Of a stretch of DNA of 64,000 nt, positions 22,826 through 33,579 are shown piece by piece. The DNA is taken from positions 3,274,501-3,338,500 of the forward strand of contig JAUPFL010000001.1 of NCBI GenBank assembly GCA_030562215.1, read 5' to 3'. Position numbers and translations under genes: made by a program. This DNA comes from Peribacillus frigoritolerans (lineage in GTDB: Bacteria; Bacillota; Bacilli; Bacillales; DSM-1321). How positions within the stretch are numbered: position 1 is the stretch's first letter; every line of letters starts with the position of its first letter. Under the pieces are notes generated by a model that saw nothing but the letters and a program-made list of their open reading frames with translations, was not told the origin of the DNA and ran no database searches.

Positions 22826-23704
22826 TTGAAATTGGAAAATCTGAAAATGTTTTGTTTAGTGGTGGATGAAGGAAGTATAAGCCAGGCAGCGAGGTTAAGT
22901 TTCCTATCTCAACCCGCTGTAACACGGCAGATCCATCAACTGGAAAACTATTATAACACTTTGTTATTCGACCGTGAGGAAGGAAGGCTGAGAGTTACAG
23001 AAGCAGGAAAGCTGTTATACCCTTTTGCAAAAGCTATTGTAAATGACTTCAACCATTCAAAAGAAGTGATTCAGCAATCGACGGGGAAGTACAATGCAAA
23101 TCTCATAGTAGGGGCTTCCTTGACTATCGGTGAGTATTTGTTGCCGAGCTTGCTTGGGAGATTTAAAAAACAACAGCCTGAAATAAAAGTGACATTGACG
23201 ATAAAAAATACGCCCCGGGTTCTGGAGGATCTTTCAAACGATGTCATTGATTTGGCCTTGGTGGAAGGACTTGTGGAAAACACTGATTTTATTGTAGACA
23301 AGTTCGCCGAAGACGAATTGATATTGGTATGTCCATCCGACCACCCGTGGAAAGACAGAAAAGAAATTCAGCTAGAGGAATTGGGAAATGAAAGGATGAT
23401 TTGGCGTGAATCCATTTCCGGAACACGGCTTATCGTAGAAAACATGCTAAGGGAGCATGAGGTATTAGAAAAAATTGAAAGCTACATGGAGATTGGCAGC
23501 ACACAAGCGATAAAAAGTGCGGTTGAAGCTGGACTTGGTATCAGCATTTTGCCAAGGCTGACAGTGGCCAGGGAATTGGAGCAAGGGTTTTTGCGGGAAG
23601 TGGGTATTTCCAGAATAGATATGACAAGAAATTTATGGCTAGTCAGGAAAAATAAGCGTTTTAATAAAATAGGGGTGTCTAAATTTGTTGATTTTCTTCA
23701 ATAA
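22826..23704 (+). CDS. LysR-family transcriptional regulator
   Basis: Regulator of 292 residues with an N-terminal winged helix-turn-helix (FCLVVDEGSISQAARLSFLS, then QPAVTRQIHQLE) and a two-lobe effector domain. The latter shows LIVGASLTIGEYLLP and GLGISILPRL, where LysR proteins of the CysB/CysL/YtlI class are alike. TTG 22826 is used with GGGGCG upstream; no ATG fits. Divergent from the chromate-transporter pair, it most likely controls that pair in response to the transported anion (inference). Confidence 0.88.
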   Translation: MKLENLKMFCLVVDEGSISQAARLSFLSQPAVTRQIHQLENYYNTLLFDREEGRLRVTEAGKLLYPFAKAIVNDFNHSKEVIQQSTGKYNANLIVGASLTIGEYLLPSLLGRFKKQQPEIKVTLTIKNTPRVLEDLSNDVIDLALVEGLVENTDFIVDKFAEDELILVCPSDHPWKDRKEIQLEELGNERMIWRESISGTRLIVENMLREHEVLEKIESYMEIGSTQAIKSAVEAGLGISILPRLTVARELEQGFLREVGISRIDMTRNLWLVRKNKRFNKIGVSKFVDFLQ

Positions 23705-23710
23705 GGATTG

Positions 23711-23750
23711 AACGCTGCCTTGGTTTACTATTATTATTTGGCAGCGTTTT
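23711..23750 (+). terminator. Terminator of the LysR gene
   Basis: The stem AACGCTGCC/GGCAGCGTT with a 20-base loop is followed by a short T run. A second hairpin, AAAAGCCC-TTCTC/GGAGGGGCTTTTT, lies at 23835-23865. Confidence 0.7.
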
Positions 23751-24076
23751 CAGTTTCCTGGTTATCGGTGTGGTCCCGGCCCCCTTACCATGCAAAAGTC
23801 ATATTAAATTGAATATAACGCATTGATTATTCATAAAAGCCCTTCTCTATCGGGAGGGGCTTTTTGTATTTGGTTTTACAGCCTAAGGTATGCCAATCAA
23901 ATTTTAATATGGAAACATTTTTTATATAAATAAAATTGAAGTTACTATTAGAAATAGGAAATATACTTAATGGCAAATTAATTATAAGATAAATTCATAT
24001 TATTCTAAAAAATTCTAAAAAGGCAGCTTCAACATTCGTAATATAGAAATGATATCTACTTAGAAAGGGGTATGAA

Positions 24077-26067
24077 ATGTCCAAAGTATCTTTAATTAAA
24101 GGAATGGTTTCCGTTCCCATTGTTTTTGTTTTACTTGCAGGTTCTTCTGTTACAAATGCTGCGTCAGAGAAGCCAATGCCTGCGACAAGCGCAACGATTT
24201 CAGCCAATAAGGCTTTTTATGAACAGTTGGATTTTACAGATAAGGAAGATTTCAAGAATGCACATAAAGGATTTATTGCGCCTTTGAATATGAATCCAAT
24301 AAAAAATTCAAAAGGTGTCGTAGTATGGGATAGTGATCGATATTCATTCATCAAAGAAGATCAGCCGGCAAGTTTTACTGTAAACCCAAGCTTGTGGAGA
24401 CAGGCTCAATTACAAAATATATCAGGCTTATTTAAAGTGGTAGATGGCGTTTATCAAGTTCGGGGCCAGGATTTATCAGTGCTCACCATTGTGGAAGGAA
24501 AAACAGGATTAATAGTTTTGGATACACTTTCTACAATTGAAACGGCCAAAGCAGCCATGGAGCTGTATTTTGAACATCGACCCAAAAACCCAGTAAGTGC
24601 AATAGTCATTAGTCATAGTCATGCGGATCACTTCGGTGGTATGAAAGGCATTGCTCAATATGCTGAAAATCCAGCTAAAGTGCCGATTATTGTCCCAGCA
24701 GGTTTTAACGATGAAGCGCTAAGTGAAAACATTCTTTTAGGTAATATAATGTCTCGCCGTGCAGGTTATATGTTTGGAAATCTTTTACCCGCAAATGAAA
24801 GAGGGTTTGTTACTTCTGGTATTGGCCCGGGATTAAGTAACGGAACTTTTAGCTATTTACCTCCAACAATGGAAGTGAAAGATGATATTCAAACGGTGGA
24901 AATAGACGGAATAACATTTAAATTTTTATTGACGCCAGATTCAGAAGCGCCATCTGAGATGCATTATTATATCAATGATTACAAAACTTTAGTGGTTGCG
25001 GAAAACACCGGACACACGTTACATAATATTTATACACTAAGGGGAGCTAAAACCAGAGATACCTTAAAATGGGTGAAAGCACTTGATGAAACAGTCGATT
25101 TGTTTGGAAATGAAGATATAGATGCTATGGTTACAGCCCATACATGGCCCGTTTGGGGAAGGGACAATGTTCTGGAGCAGTTGGAAAGTCAGCGTGATTT
25201 GTACAAATATATTCATGATCAAACAATACGATTAGCTAACTTAGGTCTCACACCTGATGAAATCGCGGAAAAGTTAAAGCTTCCTGAAAAGTTGGATAAA
25301 GTTTGGGCCAATCGGGGGTATTACGGAACATTGAAACACAACGTAAAGGCGGTGTACAACTTTTATTTAGGATATTTCAACGGTAATCCATCGGACCTGG
25401 ATCCATTACCACAAGAGGAATCCGGTGCTAAATATATAGAATATATGGGTGGGGAAAAGAAGGTCATTAAACGAGCAAAACTTGATTATAAAAAGGGGAA
25501 TATCGCTGGGTGGCTCAAGTATTAAAACATGTAGTCATGGCTAACCCCAAAAATGCAGAAGCGAAAAATTTACTGGCTAAAGCTTATGAGCAATTAGGAT
25601 ACACAGCTGAATCTTCTGTATGGCGTAATTTCTATCTTACCGGCGCAGATGAGTTAAGGAACGGCGTGGCGGACTCGAAGGGAAGTGGCGGAATGATGAA
25701 TCTCGATACGCTGCTCAATATGCCAATGGATGATTTCCTGAAATTCTTGTCCATTAAATTAAACGGAACAAAAGCTGAAAATAAAAATATGGCATTCAAT
25801 TTGACATTTACAGATTCGAAAACCAATTATATGATCGATCTGGATAATTCTGTATTGAATTTCAAAATAGGAAAAATGGCGTCCAACCCTGATGCAACAT
25901 TGACATTAGATAGAATAACCTTCTATCAGATTGCTCTAGGACGTGAAGATTTATCCAAAATGGAATCTGCCGGTAAAGTTTTCATTTCCGGTGATAAAGA
26001 GCAGTTTGAAGATTTCCTGACTTTGTTGGATCAATTTCAACCAAAGGTTAATATTGTTACTCCGTGA
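24077..26067 (+). CDS. Secreted alkyl sulfatase (SdsA/BDS1-like metallo-beta-lactamase)
   Basis: Zn-dependent hydrolase that removes sulfate from alkyl sulfates such as SDS. The repaired length is 663 residues, as in SdsA1 (about 658). Order: Sec signal peptide (cleavage after TNA, residue 28), metallo-beta-lactamase domain with the Zn motif SHSHADHFGG (about 175), further metal residues in EMHYY and ENTGHTLHN, alkyl-sulfatase dimerisation domain (about 390-520), and a C-terminal SCP2-like domain (KTNYMIDLDNSVLN, residues 540-663). A T is lost near 25500, where NYRWVAQ becomes NIAGWLK. AGAAAGGGG precedes ATG 24077. It is a lone gene; it would supply sulfate or alcohol from surfactants. Confidence 0.93.
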
Positions 26068-26286
26068 TAATCGACTACTTTATATTCGGTAAGCAGGATG
26101 GGCCGGTGACCAATATATACCCACGAGTCTATTTTTAGACACTTGGGTTTGTATCGAATAAATTATAGGCATCCAGTTTCGTTTCAATAAATTCATTCAT
26201 TGTTTTTTAATGAAACGCTCCAAACAGTCACAGAACAAAAATCAATAACCGTAAAGAAACTTTCAAGTTTCGTAAACTGAAAGGAA

Positions 26287-26301
26287 TTGTAAGCGCTTCC
26301 T
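26287..26301 (+). promoter_or_regulatory. CcpA catabolite-responsive element (cre)
   Basis: TTGTAAGCGCTTCCT fits the cre consensus WTGNAANCGNWNNCW at every position. It lies 47 bases before the MFS gene, a place where CcpA usually represses. Confidence 0.65.
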
Positions 26302-26347
26302 ATAAGGCTGGAGTTTTGTGAAAATATAAAAAATGGAGTGATGGGGA

Positions 26348-27585
26348 ATGCAGCTGTATGCAAGTAAGAAACGAAAATTAATGATTAGCGGCCTTTTATT
26401 TGTTGGAATGATTTTAAGCTTTTTTGATCGTGTTGCCATAAATGTCGGGATTATTCCTATTGCAGATGAGTTTCAACTTAATACGTCCCAGACAGGTTTT
26501 TTAATTAGTATATTTTTTGTTAGCTACTCACTCATGCAACCGCTTGGTGGATGGATGACCGATAAGTATGGCGCCAGAGTCATGGTTACTGTGTCTTTGT
26601 TTAGTTGGTCTTTGTTCACTGTAATGTCTGGGTTTGCTTGGTCATTTATGTCTTTATTATTCATCCGTTTTCTGTTCGGGTTAGGTGAGGGGCCTTTCTA
26701 TCCTGCCAGTATGTCCACCATAAGGGATAACTTCCCGGAAAAAGAACGGGGCCGGGCAAATTCATTTTTCTTGTCTGCCCAAAATATTGGCGGGATATTA
26801 GGTACTGCACTTGCCGCCTCCATGGTGGTAGCATTCGGTTGGCGGGGCATGTTTACCATTGCCGGAATTCTAGGGATATTGGTTTCTTTCGGAATTTGGT
26901 TCATTCTAAAGCCTCACGGAAATCAAGTGGTTAAAAAAGACAAACCGAAACAAAAAAAGGTTGCTCTGAAACTGTTATTTAAAATCGAAAATATTTGGAA
27001 ACTCATAACTTTCAAGTTTATATCAAATATTATCAACTATGGTCTGATCACTTGGATGCCTATATATTTGGTTAAAGAAAAAGGGGTCGATTTAATATCC
27101 GCCGGGGGTTATTGGCAATCCCTTATATTTTTGGTTTCTTGATGTTTAATGTAAGCGGATGGCTTCTGGATAAGCATATGGCCAACCGGGAGAAGTATCT
27201 TGCCGCTGCAGGCGCTTTATTATCGGCACTTTTTCTCTTTTTAATGTCTAACGCCACGTCTATAGTACTTATCATCACTTATCTCACTCTCAACTCCGTA
27301 GCGCTGTCTTTCTTTGGAACCGTTCTTTATACGATAATCATAAAATACTCACCAAAGGAACTTACCGGCTCTGCCTCCGGACTCGTAACTTTTGCCGGTC
27401 AAATTGCAGGTGCGGTTTCTCCTTTAGCCCTCGGTTTGATTATCAGTTTGTTTAATGACTCCTATAATGCAGCCTTCCTGTTTTTGGTGATAATAGCGTT
27501 ATTGGGAACGGTTGTTGCCGTATCTATTAAAAATAATCGGGCACAACCCGCTAAAGAATATGAAAAAACAACTACCATTGTATAA
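26348..27585 (+). CDS. MFS transporter, anion:cation symporter type
   Basis: Twelve-helix carrier of 412 residues after repair. MFS signatures: FDRVAINVGIIPIADEF in helix 1, GGWMTDKYGARVMV in the 2-3 loop, RFLFGLGEGPFYPAS in helix 4 and KEKGVDLISAGG before helix 7. The pattern is that of the ACS family, which imports organic anions such as hexuronates, phthalate or allantoate. One T is lost near 27114 (should encode GGLLAIPYIFGF). A LysR gene and then a CoA-ligase/acyl-CoA dehydrogenase pair follow, so it probably brings in the carboxylic acid those enzymes use. Confidence 0.88.
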
Positions 27586-27702
27586 AACGGATTCTGCGTT
27601 TGAGGAGACAGCTGGAGCTGTTCTGATTTCACTTCTCTAAAATTGAAAGGGCCTTTCTGTTCGAGGTATGATGTTAGTAATAGGCTAGAAGGAGAATGAA
27701 CC

Positions 27703-28608
27703 ATGAATATTGAACAATTGGAATATATCATCAAGGTAGCCGAGGTAAACTCGATTTCCACGGCATCAGAAAGCCTCCATATCTCTCAATCTGGAATCAG
27801 CATGGCCATTACGAGTCTGGAGAAGGAATTAGGTATAAAAATCTTCAAGCGGTCAAGGTTAGGAACCATACCTACAGAAGACGGAAAGGAAATCATCCAG
27901 AAAGCTCATGAAGTATTAAGCAAATTGGAAGAAATTAAAGACAGTGCCCAAATACATTCAGATACGATGGAAAAAGAGTTGCGCCTATCATCTACTCAAG
28001 GTTTATTTCTTACGGTTTTGCCTAAATCCTTGGCTTTATTTAAGAAAAAGTATCCCGAAGTGAAAATTGTCATTGAAGAAAAAGGGGGACAAGAGATAAC
28101 CGACGAAGTGCTGAATGGTAAGATTGACTTCGGGCTATTGAATATTCCAAAGGTCAAACCAAAAGAAAATGAGTTGGAATTCCAACCATTAATGGAAGCA
28201 AAAGTGATTGTGTCGGTCAGTAAGAACTCCCCTTTAGTGAAACGTAAAAGCATAACCCCACAAGAGTTAATGGACGAAAATTTGGTCGTTTACAATGGAC
28301 CAAGAATGAAGTCGTTCATTAAAGGTTTTTTTGATCATTACGGTGAGATGAATATTTTGTTTTACACAAATAATACAGAGATCATCAAAAAAACCGTCGC
28401 TGAGGGATTAGCGATTGCCTTTTCCTATGATATTGGAGTTAACAGCGACCCCTATTTCCTAAGCGGGGAACTTGTGGCCATTCCTTTGGTGGAACTGGAA
28501 AATAACACCATGGAATTCGGTTACGTTCGCTCTAAGAAGCAGTATTTTTCAAAAGCTGCCAGGGAGTTTATTAAATGTCTCGAATTCTACACCAATCTTA
28601 AATATTAG
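27703..28608 (+). CDS. LysR-family transcriptional regulator
   Basis: Regulator of 301 residues with an intact N-terminal helix-turn-helix (IIKVAEVNSISTASESLHIS, then QSGISMAITSLEKELG) and effector domain. AGAAGGAGAATG gives a clear site before ATG 27703. It lies between the MFS gene and the acyl-CoA dehydrogenase/ligase genes, all on one strand, so the neighbours are its probable targets, induced by the imported acid or its CoA ester. Confidence 0.9.
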   Translation: MNIEQLEYIIKVAEVNSISTASESLHISQSGISMAITSLEKELGIKIFKRSRLGTIPTEDGKEIIQKAHEVLSKLEEIKDSAQIHSDTMEKELRLSSTQGLFLTVLPKSLALFKKKYPEVKIVIEEKGGQEITDEVLNGKIDFGLLNIPKVKPKENELEFQPLMEAKVIVSVSKNSPLVKRKSITPQELMDENLVVYNGPRMKSFIKGFFDHYGEMNILFYTNNTEIIKKTVAEGLAIAFSYDIGVNSDPYFLSGELVAIPLVELENNTMEFGYVRSKKQYFSKAAREFIKCLEFYTNLKY

Positions 28609-28640
28609 TTTCCTATGATGATAGGGAACTAATATTTTTT
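28601..28640 (+). terminator. Terminator of the LysR gene
   Basis: AATATTAGTTTCCTA pairs with TAGGGAACTAATATT over about 14 bp and runs into TTTTT. Confidence 0.75.
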
Positions 28641-28772
28641 GTTTACATCAATTTTTTTTATATTTACATCATATATCCTTATTTTACTTAAATATTATTT
28701 ACGTATAAAATTAATTTTATAATATTTAAAATATTTGAAAAGTACACAACGATAAAAGTGAGAGGGAAAATC

Positions 28773-29943
28773 ATGGTAACGACCCAGGAAGAAAAATTAG
28801 AGGTACTTCAAACAAAGTTGCAGGATTTCATTCAAAATGAATTGCTTCCATATGAACAGGAGCATGGATTGAACGCTGAAGAGGATATTCCGATGGAAGC
28901 CATAAAATGGGCAAGGACACGTTCCAGGGAATTGGGCTTTTACGGAATTAACCTCCCTGAAAAATATGGTGGACAAGATGTAAGCTTAAAAGGATTATGC
29001 ATGTTCAAGGAAGAATTGGCACGTTCCGGGGCGGTTTTATGGGGGCAGGTTATAGGGGAGATTGGCGGGCCGCTAAGAATTGGTCAGATGTTGGAAAGTT
29101 TTACACCGGAGCAAATAGAAAAATATGTGATGCCCGTTGTGACGGGAGAAGCAAGCTGCTGCTTTGCCCTTACAGAACCCAATGCCGGTTCGGATGCCTT
29201 TGCAATCGAAACAACAGCCGTTAAAGACGGAAATGATTATATATTAAACGGAAAAAAACATTTTATCAGTGCTGCACCCTATGCTGATTTCGCCATTGTC
29301 ATAGCGAAAGAAACCCAACAAGGAGAAAAAGAAAGGATCACTGCTTTCCTAGTTGATAAAAAAACACCTCAACATCCTGGGTTTGAACTAGGAGACATTC
29401 AAGTTCCCTATCAGGAGAACGCATACATGCTGAATTGAATTTCAATCAATGTCGGGTGCCTGCCGCCAATATAATCGGTGAGCCAGGAAAAGGATTGCTG
29501 CTCGGATTAAAAAGAATAAACACAAATCGCGCATCCCATGCCGCCGGCTTCATCGGAATGGCTCAACACCTACTCGATTTATCTATTGTACATGCTAAAA
29601 CGAGAGTCCAACATGGCCGGCCCATCGGTGACTTCCAGGCAATTCAGCATATGCTCGCAGAAATGGCGACGGAAATCTATGCAGCAAAGTGCATGGTCTA
29701 TGATGTGGTTGAAAAAATTGATCAAGGAAAAGAGGATCGGGCCGGCACGTCGATGGCCAAGCTGTTTGCTTCAGAGGTAAATAGCCGTGTGGCTGACAAG
29801 GCTGTCCAAATCTTTGGCTCCAAAGGCTTGGCAAAAGGGCATCCAGTAGAAAAAATGTACAGGAGTGCACGGATGTATCGGATTCTGAGCGGAACGTCAG
29901 AGATTCAAAAAATACAATTGCCAAAGCACTATTAAAAGGGTAA
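28773..29943 (+). CDS. Acyl-CoA dehydrogenase family protein
   Basis: FAD flavoenzyme of 390 residues after repair that inserts an alpha,beta double bond in an acyl-CoA. Motifs: the FALTEPNAGSDA flavin-binding segment, a middle beta domain ending NQCRVPAANIIGEPGKG, and the C-terminal helix RILSGTSEIQKNTIAKALLKG, of which the last part appears only after repair. The catalytic Glu that many members carry in the last helix region is not obvious, so the exact reaction is open. Two A losses: near 29428 (QEKRIHAELNF) and near 29910. ATG 28773 follows GAGAGGG. The CoA ligase gene 27 bases downstream should make its substrate. Confidence 0.88.
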
Positions 29944-29970
29944 AAACTTTTTCGAAGGAGGAAAAAATAT

Positions 29971-31545
29971 ATGCTGCATAAGTTGACATTTCAGTCACTG
30001 ATAAATAAAGGAATGAAACGATTCGGCGAACTGCCAGCTATTACCTTATTGCCAAACGGAGAAACGATAACCTACGAGGAGTTATGGAAGAAAACAGAAC
30101 TTATAACTTCTTATTTACTGCGTTTAGGTGCAGGAAGGGGCGTCCGCATAGCGACCATCATTCCAAACAGTTTGGAAAGTGTGATGTTTGGTTTGGCCGT
30201 CCAGCAATGCGGGGCTACCTTAGTGCCATTAAGTGAAAAACTGGGGAAACGAGAAATACAATTCATTTTAAAGGAAGCCAAACCGGAAGTGGTCATAATT
30301 GCTACACAGACAAACTTTGACACCTTCTTTGAGTATTTAGCAGAAATGAAGAAGGAAGATGTTCATGTCATTGGGCTCCCAGGCTTTAATATTCATTATC
30401 CGGAGGAGTTTGAACGGTTTCAATGGCCTGGTGAAATAGATAATTTAGACTTGCCATTAGCTGGAGAAGATGACATTGCCCTTCTGTCCTATACAGGAGG
30501 GACAACGGGTACACCCAAAGGCGTCATGCATTCCCAGAAAGGACTCGGGGCAGCCATACTTTCTGCAGCCATCGAAGACCCGCTGGACGACCGTGACCGG
30601 GTATTGCTAAGTACGCCCATTGTGCATTCAGCTGGTTCATTACTTTGGAGATCCCTTGTTTCGGGCGTCCATATCTATGTGATGCGCTCATTCGACGCTG
30701 CAGTATTCATACAGGCGATAAAGGAATATAAAATTACGACGACATTCATGGTACCGACCATGTTATACAGGCTCCTTGATCAGACAAAGAAGATGGAATA
30801 TGATATGAGCTCGATGCGCAATATCTTCTACGGCGCGTCACCGATTTCTCAAAAGCGCCTTAAAGAAGCTTTTGAAGTATTTGGCCCTATCATGCGTCAG
30901 CAATACGGCATGACAGAATGTAATATTGTCATTAGCAGATTATCGAAGAGCGCTCATGTATGGGCTTATCATAATAATTCGGAGATTTTGAAAAGCTGTG
31001 GAAAACCATGCATTCTTACTGAAGTTCGACTGATAGATGAGAATGGAAATGATGTAAAACCAACCGAGCTTGGAGAAATCATCGTAAAATCACCAGCGAT
31101 GATGGTTGGCTATTATCAAAGACCGGATCTTACCCAAGAATACATCCGTGATGGCTGGTTCTACACCGGGGATATTGGCAAATGGGATGAAAGCGGTTAC
31201 CTTTATATTGTAGATAGGAAGAAAGATATGATCATTACGGGCGGGATGAACGTATATTCTTCAGAAGTGGAGCGAGTGGTGAACCAGCACCCTTCTGTTG
31301 CATTAAGTGCTTGCATCGGCGTTCCCCATCCAGATTGGGGAGAAGCAGTGTGTGTCGTGGTAACACTACGTGAAGGATTGAGCTGCACTAGTGAGGAATT
31401 AATTGATTTCTGCAAACAAAGAACCTCAAAGTATATGGTTCCTAAAGTAGCCTACTTTCTTGATAAGTTTCCATTAACGCCTATCGGAAAAATAGATAAG
31501 AAAGAATTAAGAAAGCTGTATGCACAAGGTATTCTAACCATTTAG
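29971..31545 (+). CDS. AMP-forming acyl-CoA synthetase
   Basis: Class I adenylate-forming ligase of 524 residues, intact. It activates a carboxylic acid with ATP and CoA. Motifs in order: phosphate loop LLSYTGGTTGTPKGVMHS (about 172), QQYGMTECN (about 310), DGWFYTGDIGKWDESGYLYI (about 393) and the C-terminal catalytic Lys in PIGKIDKKEL (about 508). AGGAGGAAAAAATAT precedes the ATG. With the acyl-CoA dehydrogenase and MFS gene it forms a small acid-uptake and activation module; substrate specificity cannot be read from the sequence (cyclohexanecarboxylate, crotonobetaine-like and medium-chain acids are candidates). Confidence 0.92.
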   Translation: MLHKLTFQSLINKGMKRFGELPAITLLPNGETITYEELWKKTELITSYLLRLGAGRGVRIATIIPNSLESVMFGLAVQQCGATLVPLSEKLGKREIQFILKEAKPEVVIIATQTNFDTFFEYLAEMKKEDVHVIGLPGFNIHYPEEFERFQWPGEIDNLDLPLAGEDDIALLSYTGGTTGTPKGVMHSQKGLGAAILSAAIEDPLDDRDRVLLSTPIVHSAGSLLWRSLVSGVHIYVMRSFDAAVFIQAIKEYKITTTFMVPTMLYRLLDQTKKMEYDMSSMRNIFYGASPISQKRLKEAFEVFGPIMRQQYGMTECNIVISRLSKSAHVWAYHNNSEILKSCGKPCILTEVRLIDENGNDVKPTELGEIIVKSPAMMVGYYQRPDLTQEYIRDGWFYTGDIGKWDESGYLYIVDRKKDMIITGGMNVYSSEVERVVNQHPSVALSACIGVPHPDWGEAVCVVVTLREGLSCTSEELIDFCKQRTSKYMVPKVAYFLDKFPLTPIGKIDKKELRKLYAQGILTI

Positions 31546-31634
31546 GAGAGGCAGAACAAGGGTATCATAACAGGCCTAATTTAACATTTATACCTACAGC
31601 AAACCGGAATATAAGATAGAGCAGAGGAATGGAA

Positions 31635-31680
31635 AAAAGCCTCACACGTTAATCTGGGAATCAGGACGTGTGAGGCTTTT
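31635..31680 (+). terminator. Terminator of the CoA-ligase unit
   Basis: Perfect 15-bp stem AAAAGCCTCACACGT/ACGTGTGAGGCTTTT with a 16-base loop. Confidence 0.85.
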
Positions 31681-31986
31681 AATATCAAGGTGTTTTTGAG
31701 TATTATTGAAAATAATGGAATAAAGAAACGTTGTAGTGAATGTTAATTGAAGTGTGGAAGAATATTTAATGATATTGAAATATTATTTTTTTCTATCGAT
31801 TCCACCAATTCATGAATGAAAAAAATTGAATGTTAGGATATAATATTATTGTATTGGAGATTCATTCTGGAATTTCCTTTTTTTTATGGGCTTCATTTGT
31901 TTATCTCCCTAATCAATCGGGAAATAAATTATAGTTGTATATGTTTTTATAATAATAATTAGAGTTAAGTAGAGGTGTTTGTCTTA
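31681..31986. other. Promoter region of the AGCS symporter gene
   Basis: Very AT-rich with no gene. TATAAT occurs near 31948 as a likely -10 element; GTAGAGGTG near 31970 is the RBS. Confidence 0.4.
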
Positions 31987-33399
31987 ATGGAGATTTTAGA
32001 AAATTTTATTAGTGAGACAAATGATGTGTTATGGTCTTCCATATTGATCATCATGTTGGTCGGATTGGGTCTTTATTTTACCATCCGCACGAAGTTTGTC
32101 CAATTTAGAATGGTAGGGGAAATGTTCAGGCTTTTGGGAGAAGGGGCCACTGCGGATAAAAAAGGTGTAACATCCTTTCAGGCATTTTGCATAAGTACGG
32201 CATCGCGGGTAGGGACGGGTAACCTTGCAGGTGTTGCCATCGCGATCACGACGGGCGGACCTGGAGCCGTTTTCTGGATGTGGTTAATAGCACTGATTGG
32301 GTCTGCTTCCGCATTCATTGAAAGTACACTTGCCCAAATCTATAAGGTCAAGGATGGGGATGCATTCCGCGGCGGTCCTGCGTATTATATGGAAAAGGCA
32401 TTGAATGCCCGTTGGATGGGCATCACATTCGCTGTGTTGATTTCGCTTACATTTGGACTAGCTTTCAACTCGGTACAAGCCAATACGATTACAAGCGCAT
32501 TCAACGAATCGTTTGGGATTGAAAAGTGGGTTACGGCAATCATCTTGGCTATGGTCACGGCTGTCATCATTTTTGGCGGGATCAAAATGGTTGCAAAGGT
32601 CTCTGAAGTCATCGTTCCGATCATGGCAGGAGCCTATGTGATAGTGGCGTTGATTATCATCATCATGAACATTACCGAGTTACCTGGTGTTTTTGCATTG
32701 ATTTTTGAAAGTGCATTCAATGGAATAAAAGAAGTGGCTGGCGGAGTATTGGGAGCCGCCATGATGCAGGGGATCAAGCGCGGCCTATTTTCTAATGAAG
32801 CCGGGATGGGTAGTGCACCAAATGCTGGTGCTACAGCTGATGTCAGTCATCCCGTCAAGCAAGGGCTCATTCAGTCTCTAGGTGTTTTTGTCGATACACT
32901 CATCATTTGCAGTTCGACTGCCTTCATCATTTTGTTTTCTGGTCTTTATACATCGAAGGAAACGGATGGTATCGTCCTTACCCAAAATGCCCTTGGGACG
33001 GCATTGGGATCTTGGGCAGGTATTTTTCTTGCCATTATTGTACTGTTATTCGCCTTTAGCTCCATTGTGGGCAACTATTATTATGGAGAGTCGAACATTG
33101 GCTTCATCAATGAAAATAAGGTTTGGTTAAACATCTATCGCGTCGCAGTCGTAGGAATGGTGATATTCGGTTCTCTTGCCTCACTGGATTTTGTTTGGGG
33201 ACTGGCTGACTTGCTTATGGCCCTTATGGCCATTATCAACCTGATCGCCATTGCATTACTAGGGAAAATTGCATTTGCTGCACTGGCGGATTATCAAAAG
33301 CAAAAGAAAAGTGGGAAAAATCCTGTTTTCCATGTGAACAATATTAAAGGTTTGAAGAATGTGGAATGTTGGGGGACCCATCCGATAATGTGGATGTGA
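31987..33399 (+). CDS. Sodium:alanine/glycine symporter (AGCS family)
   Basis: Membrane carrier of 470 residues with about 10-11 hydrophobic segments that couples Na+ to alanine or glycine uptake (AlsT/DagA family). Signatures: TASRVGTGNLAGVAIAI near residue 70, FRGGPAYYMEKAL near 120, and GLFSNEAGMGSAPNAGATAD near 270, the AGCS motif. ATG 31987 is taken, with GAGGTG upstream; GTG 31975 is the alternative. Some members carry glutamine instead. The gene is single, ended by a clear terminator, and intact. Confidence 0.93.
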   Translation: MEILENFISETNDVLWSSILIIMLVGLGLYFTIRTKFVQFRMVGEMFRLLGEGATADKKGVTSFQAFCISTASRVGTGNLAGVAIAITTGGPGAVFWMWLIALIGSASAFIESTLAQIYKVKDGDAFRGGPAYYMEKALNARWMGITFAVLISLTFGLAFNSVQANTITSAFNESFGIEKWVTAIILAMVTAVIIFGGIKMVAKVSEVIVPIMAGAYVIVALIIIIMNITELPGVFALIFESAFNGIKEVAGGVLGAAMMQGIKRGLFSNEAGMGSAPNAGATADVSHPVKQGLIQSLGVFVDTLIICSSTAFIILFSGLYTSKETDGIVLTQNALGTALGSWAGIFLAIIVLLFAFSSIVGNYYYGESNIGFINENKVWLNIYRVAVVGMVIFGSLASLDFVWGLADLLMALMAIINLIAIALLGKIAFAALADYQKQKKSGKNPVFHVNNIKGLKNVECWGTHPIMWM

Positions 33400-33422
33400 A
33401 GAAGGAGGGCTAAGCTCTCATT

Positions 33423-33474
33423 AAGCTTACATGTAAAGTCCTTGAAAGGGGATTTTACTTGTAAGCTTTTTTTG
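33423..33474 (+). terminator. Terminator of the symporter gene
   Basis: AAGCTTACA-GTAAA-TCC pairs with GGA-TTTAC-TGTAAGCTT and is followed by a T run. Confidence 0.8.
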
Positions 33475-33579
33475 CTTTTTCCTCCTTTTTTATCATTACT
33501 GAATATTGCTTCGTTTTTTACACAAAATACCTTTGTCTATAATACTGCAATGATAAAATAAAAACTAGGAGTGAAAACA

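Noticed and set aside
29595..29924. 109-codon minus-strand frame with many His, Cys and Pro
   Set aside because: Antisense shadow of the acyl-CoA dehydrogenase, whose plus-strand motifs are certain.
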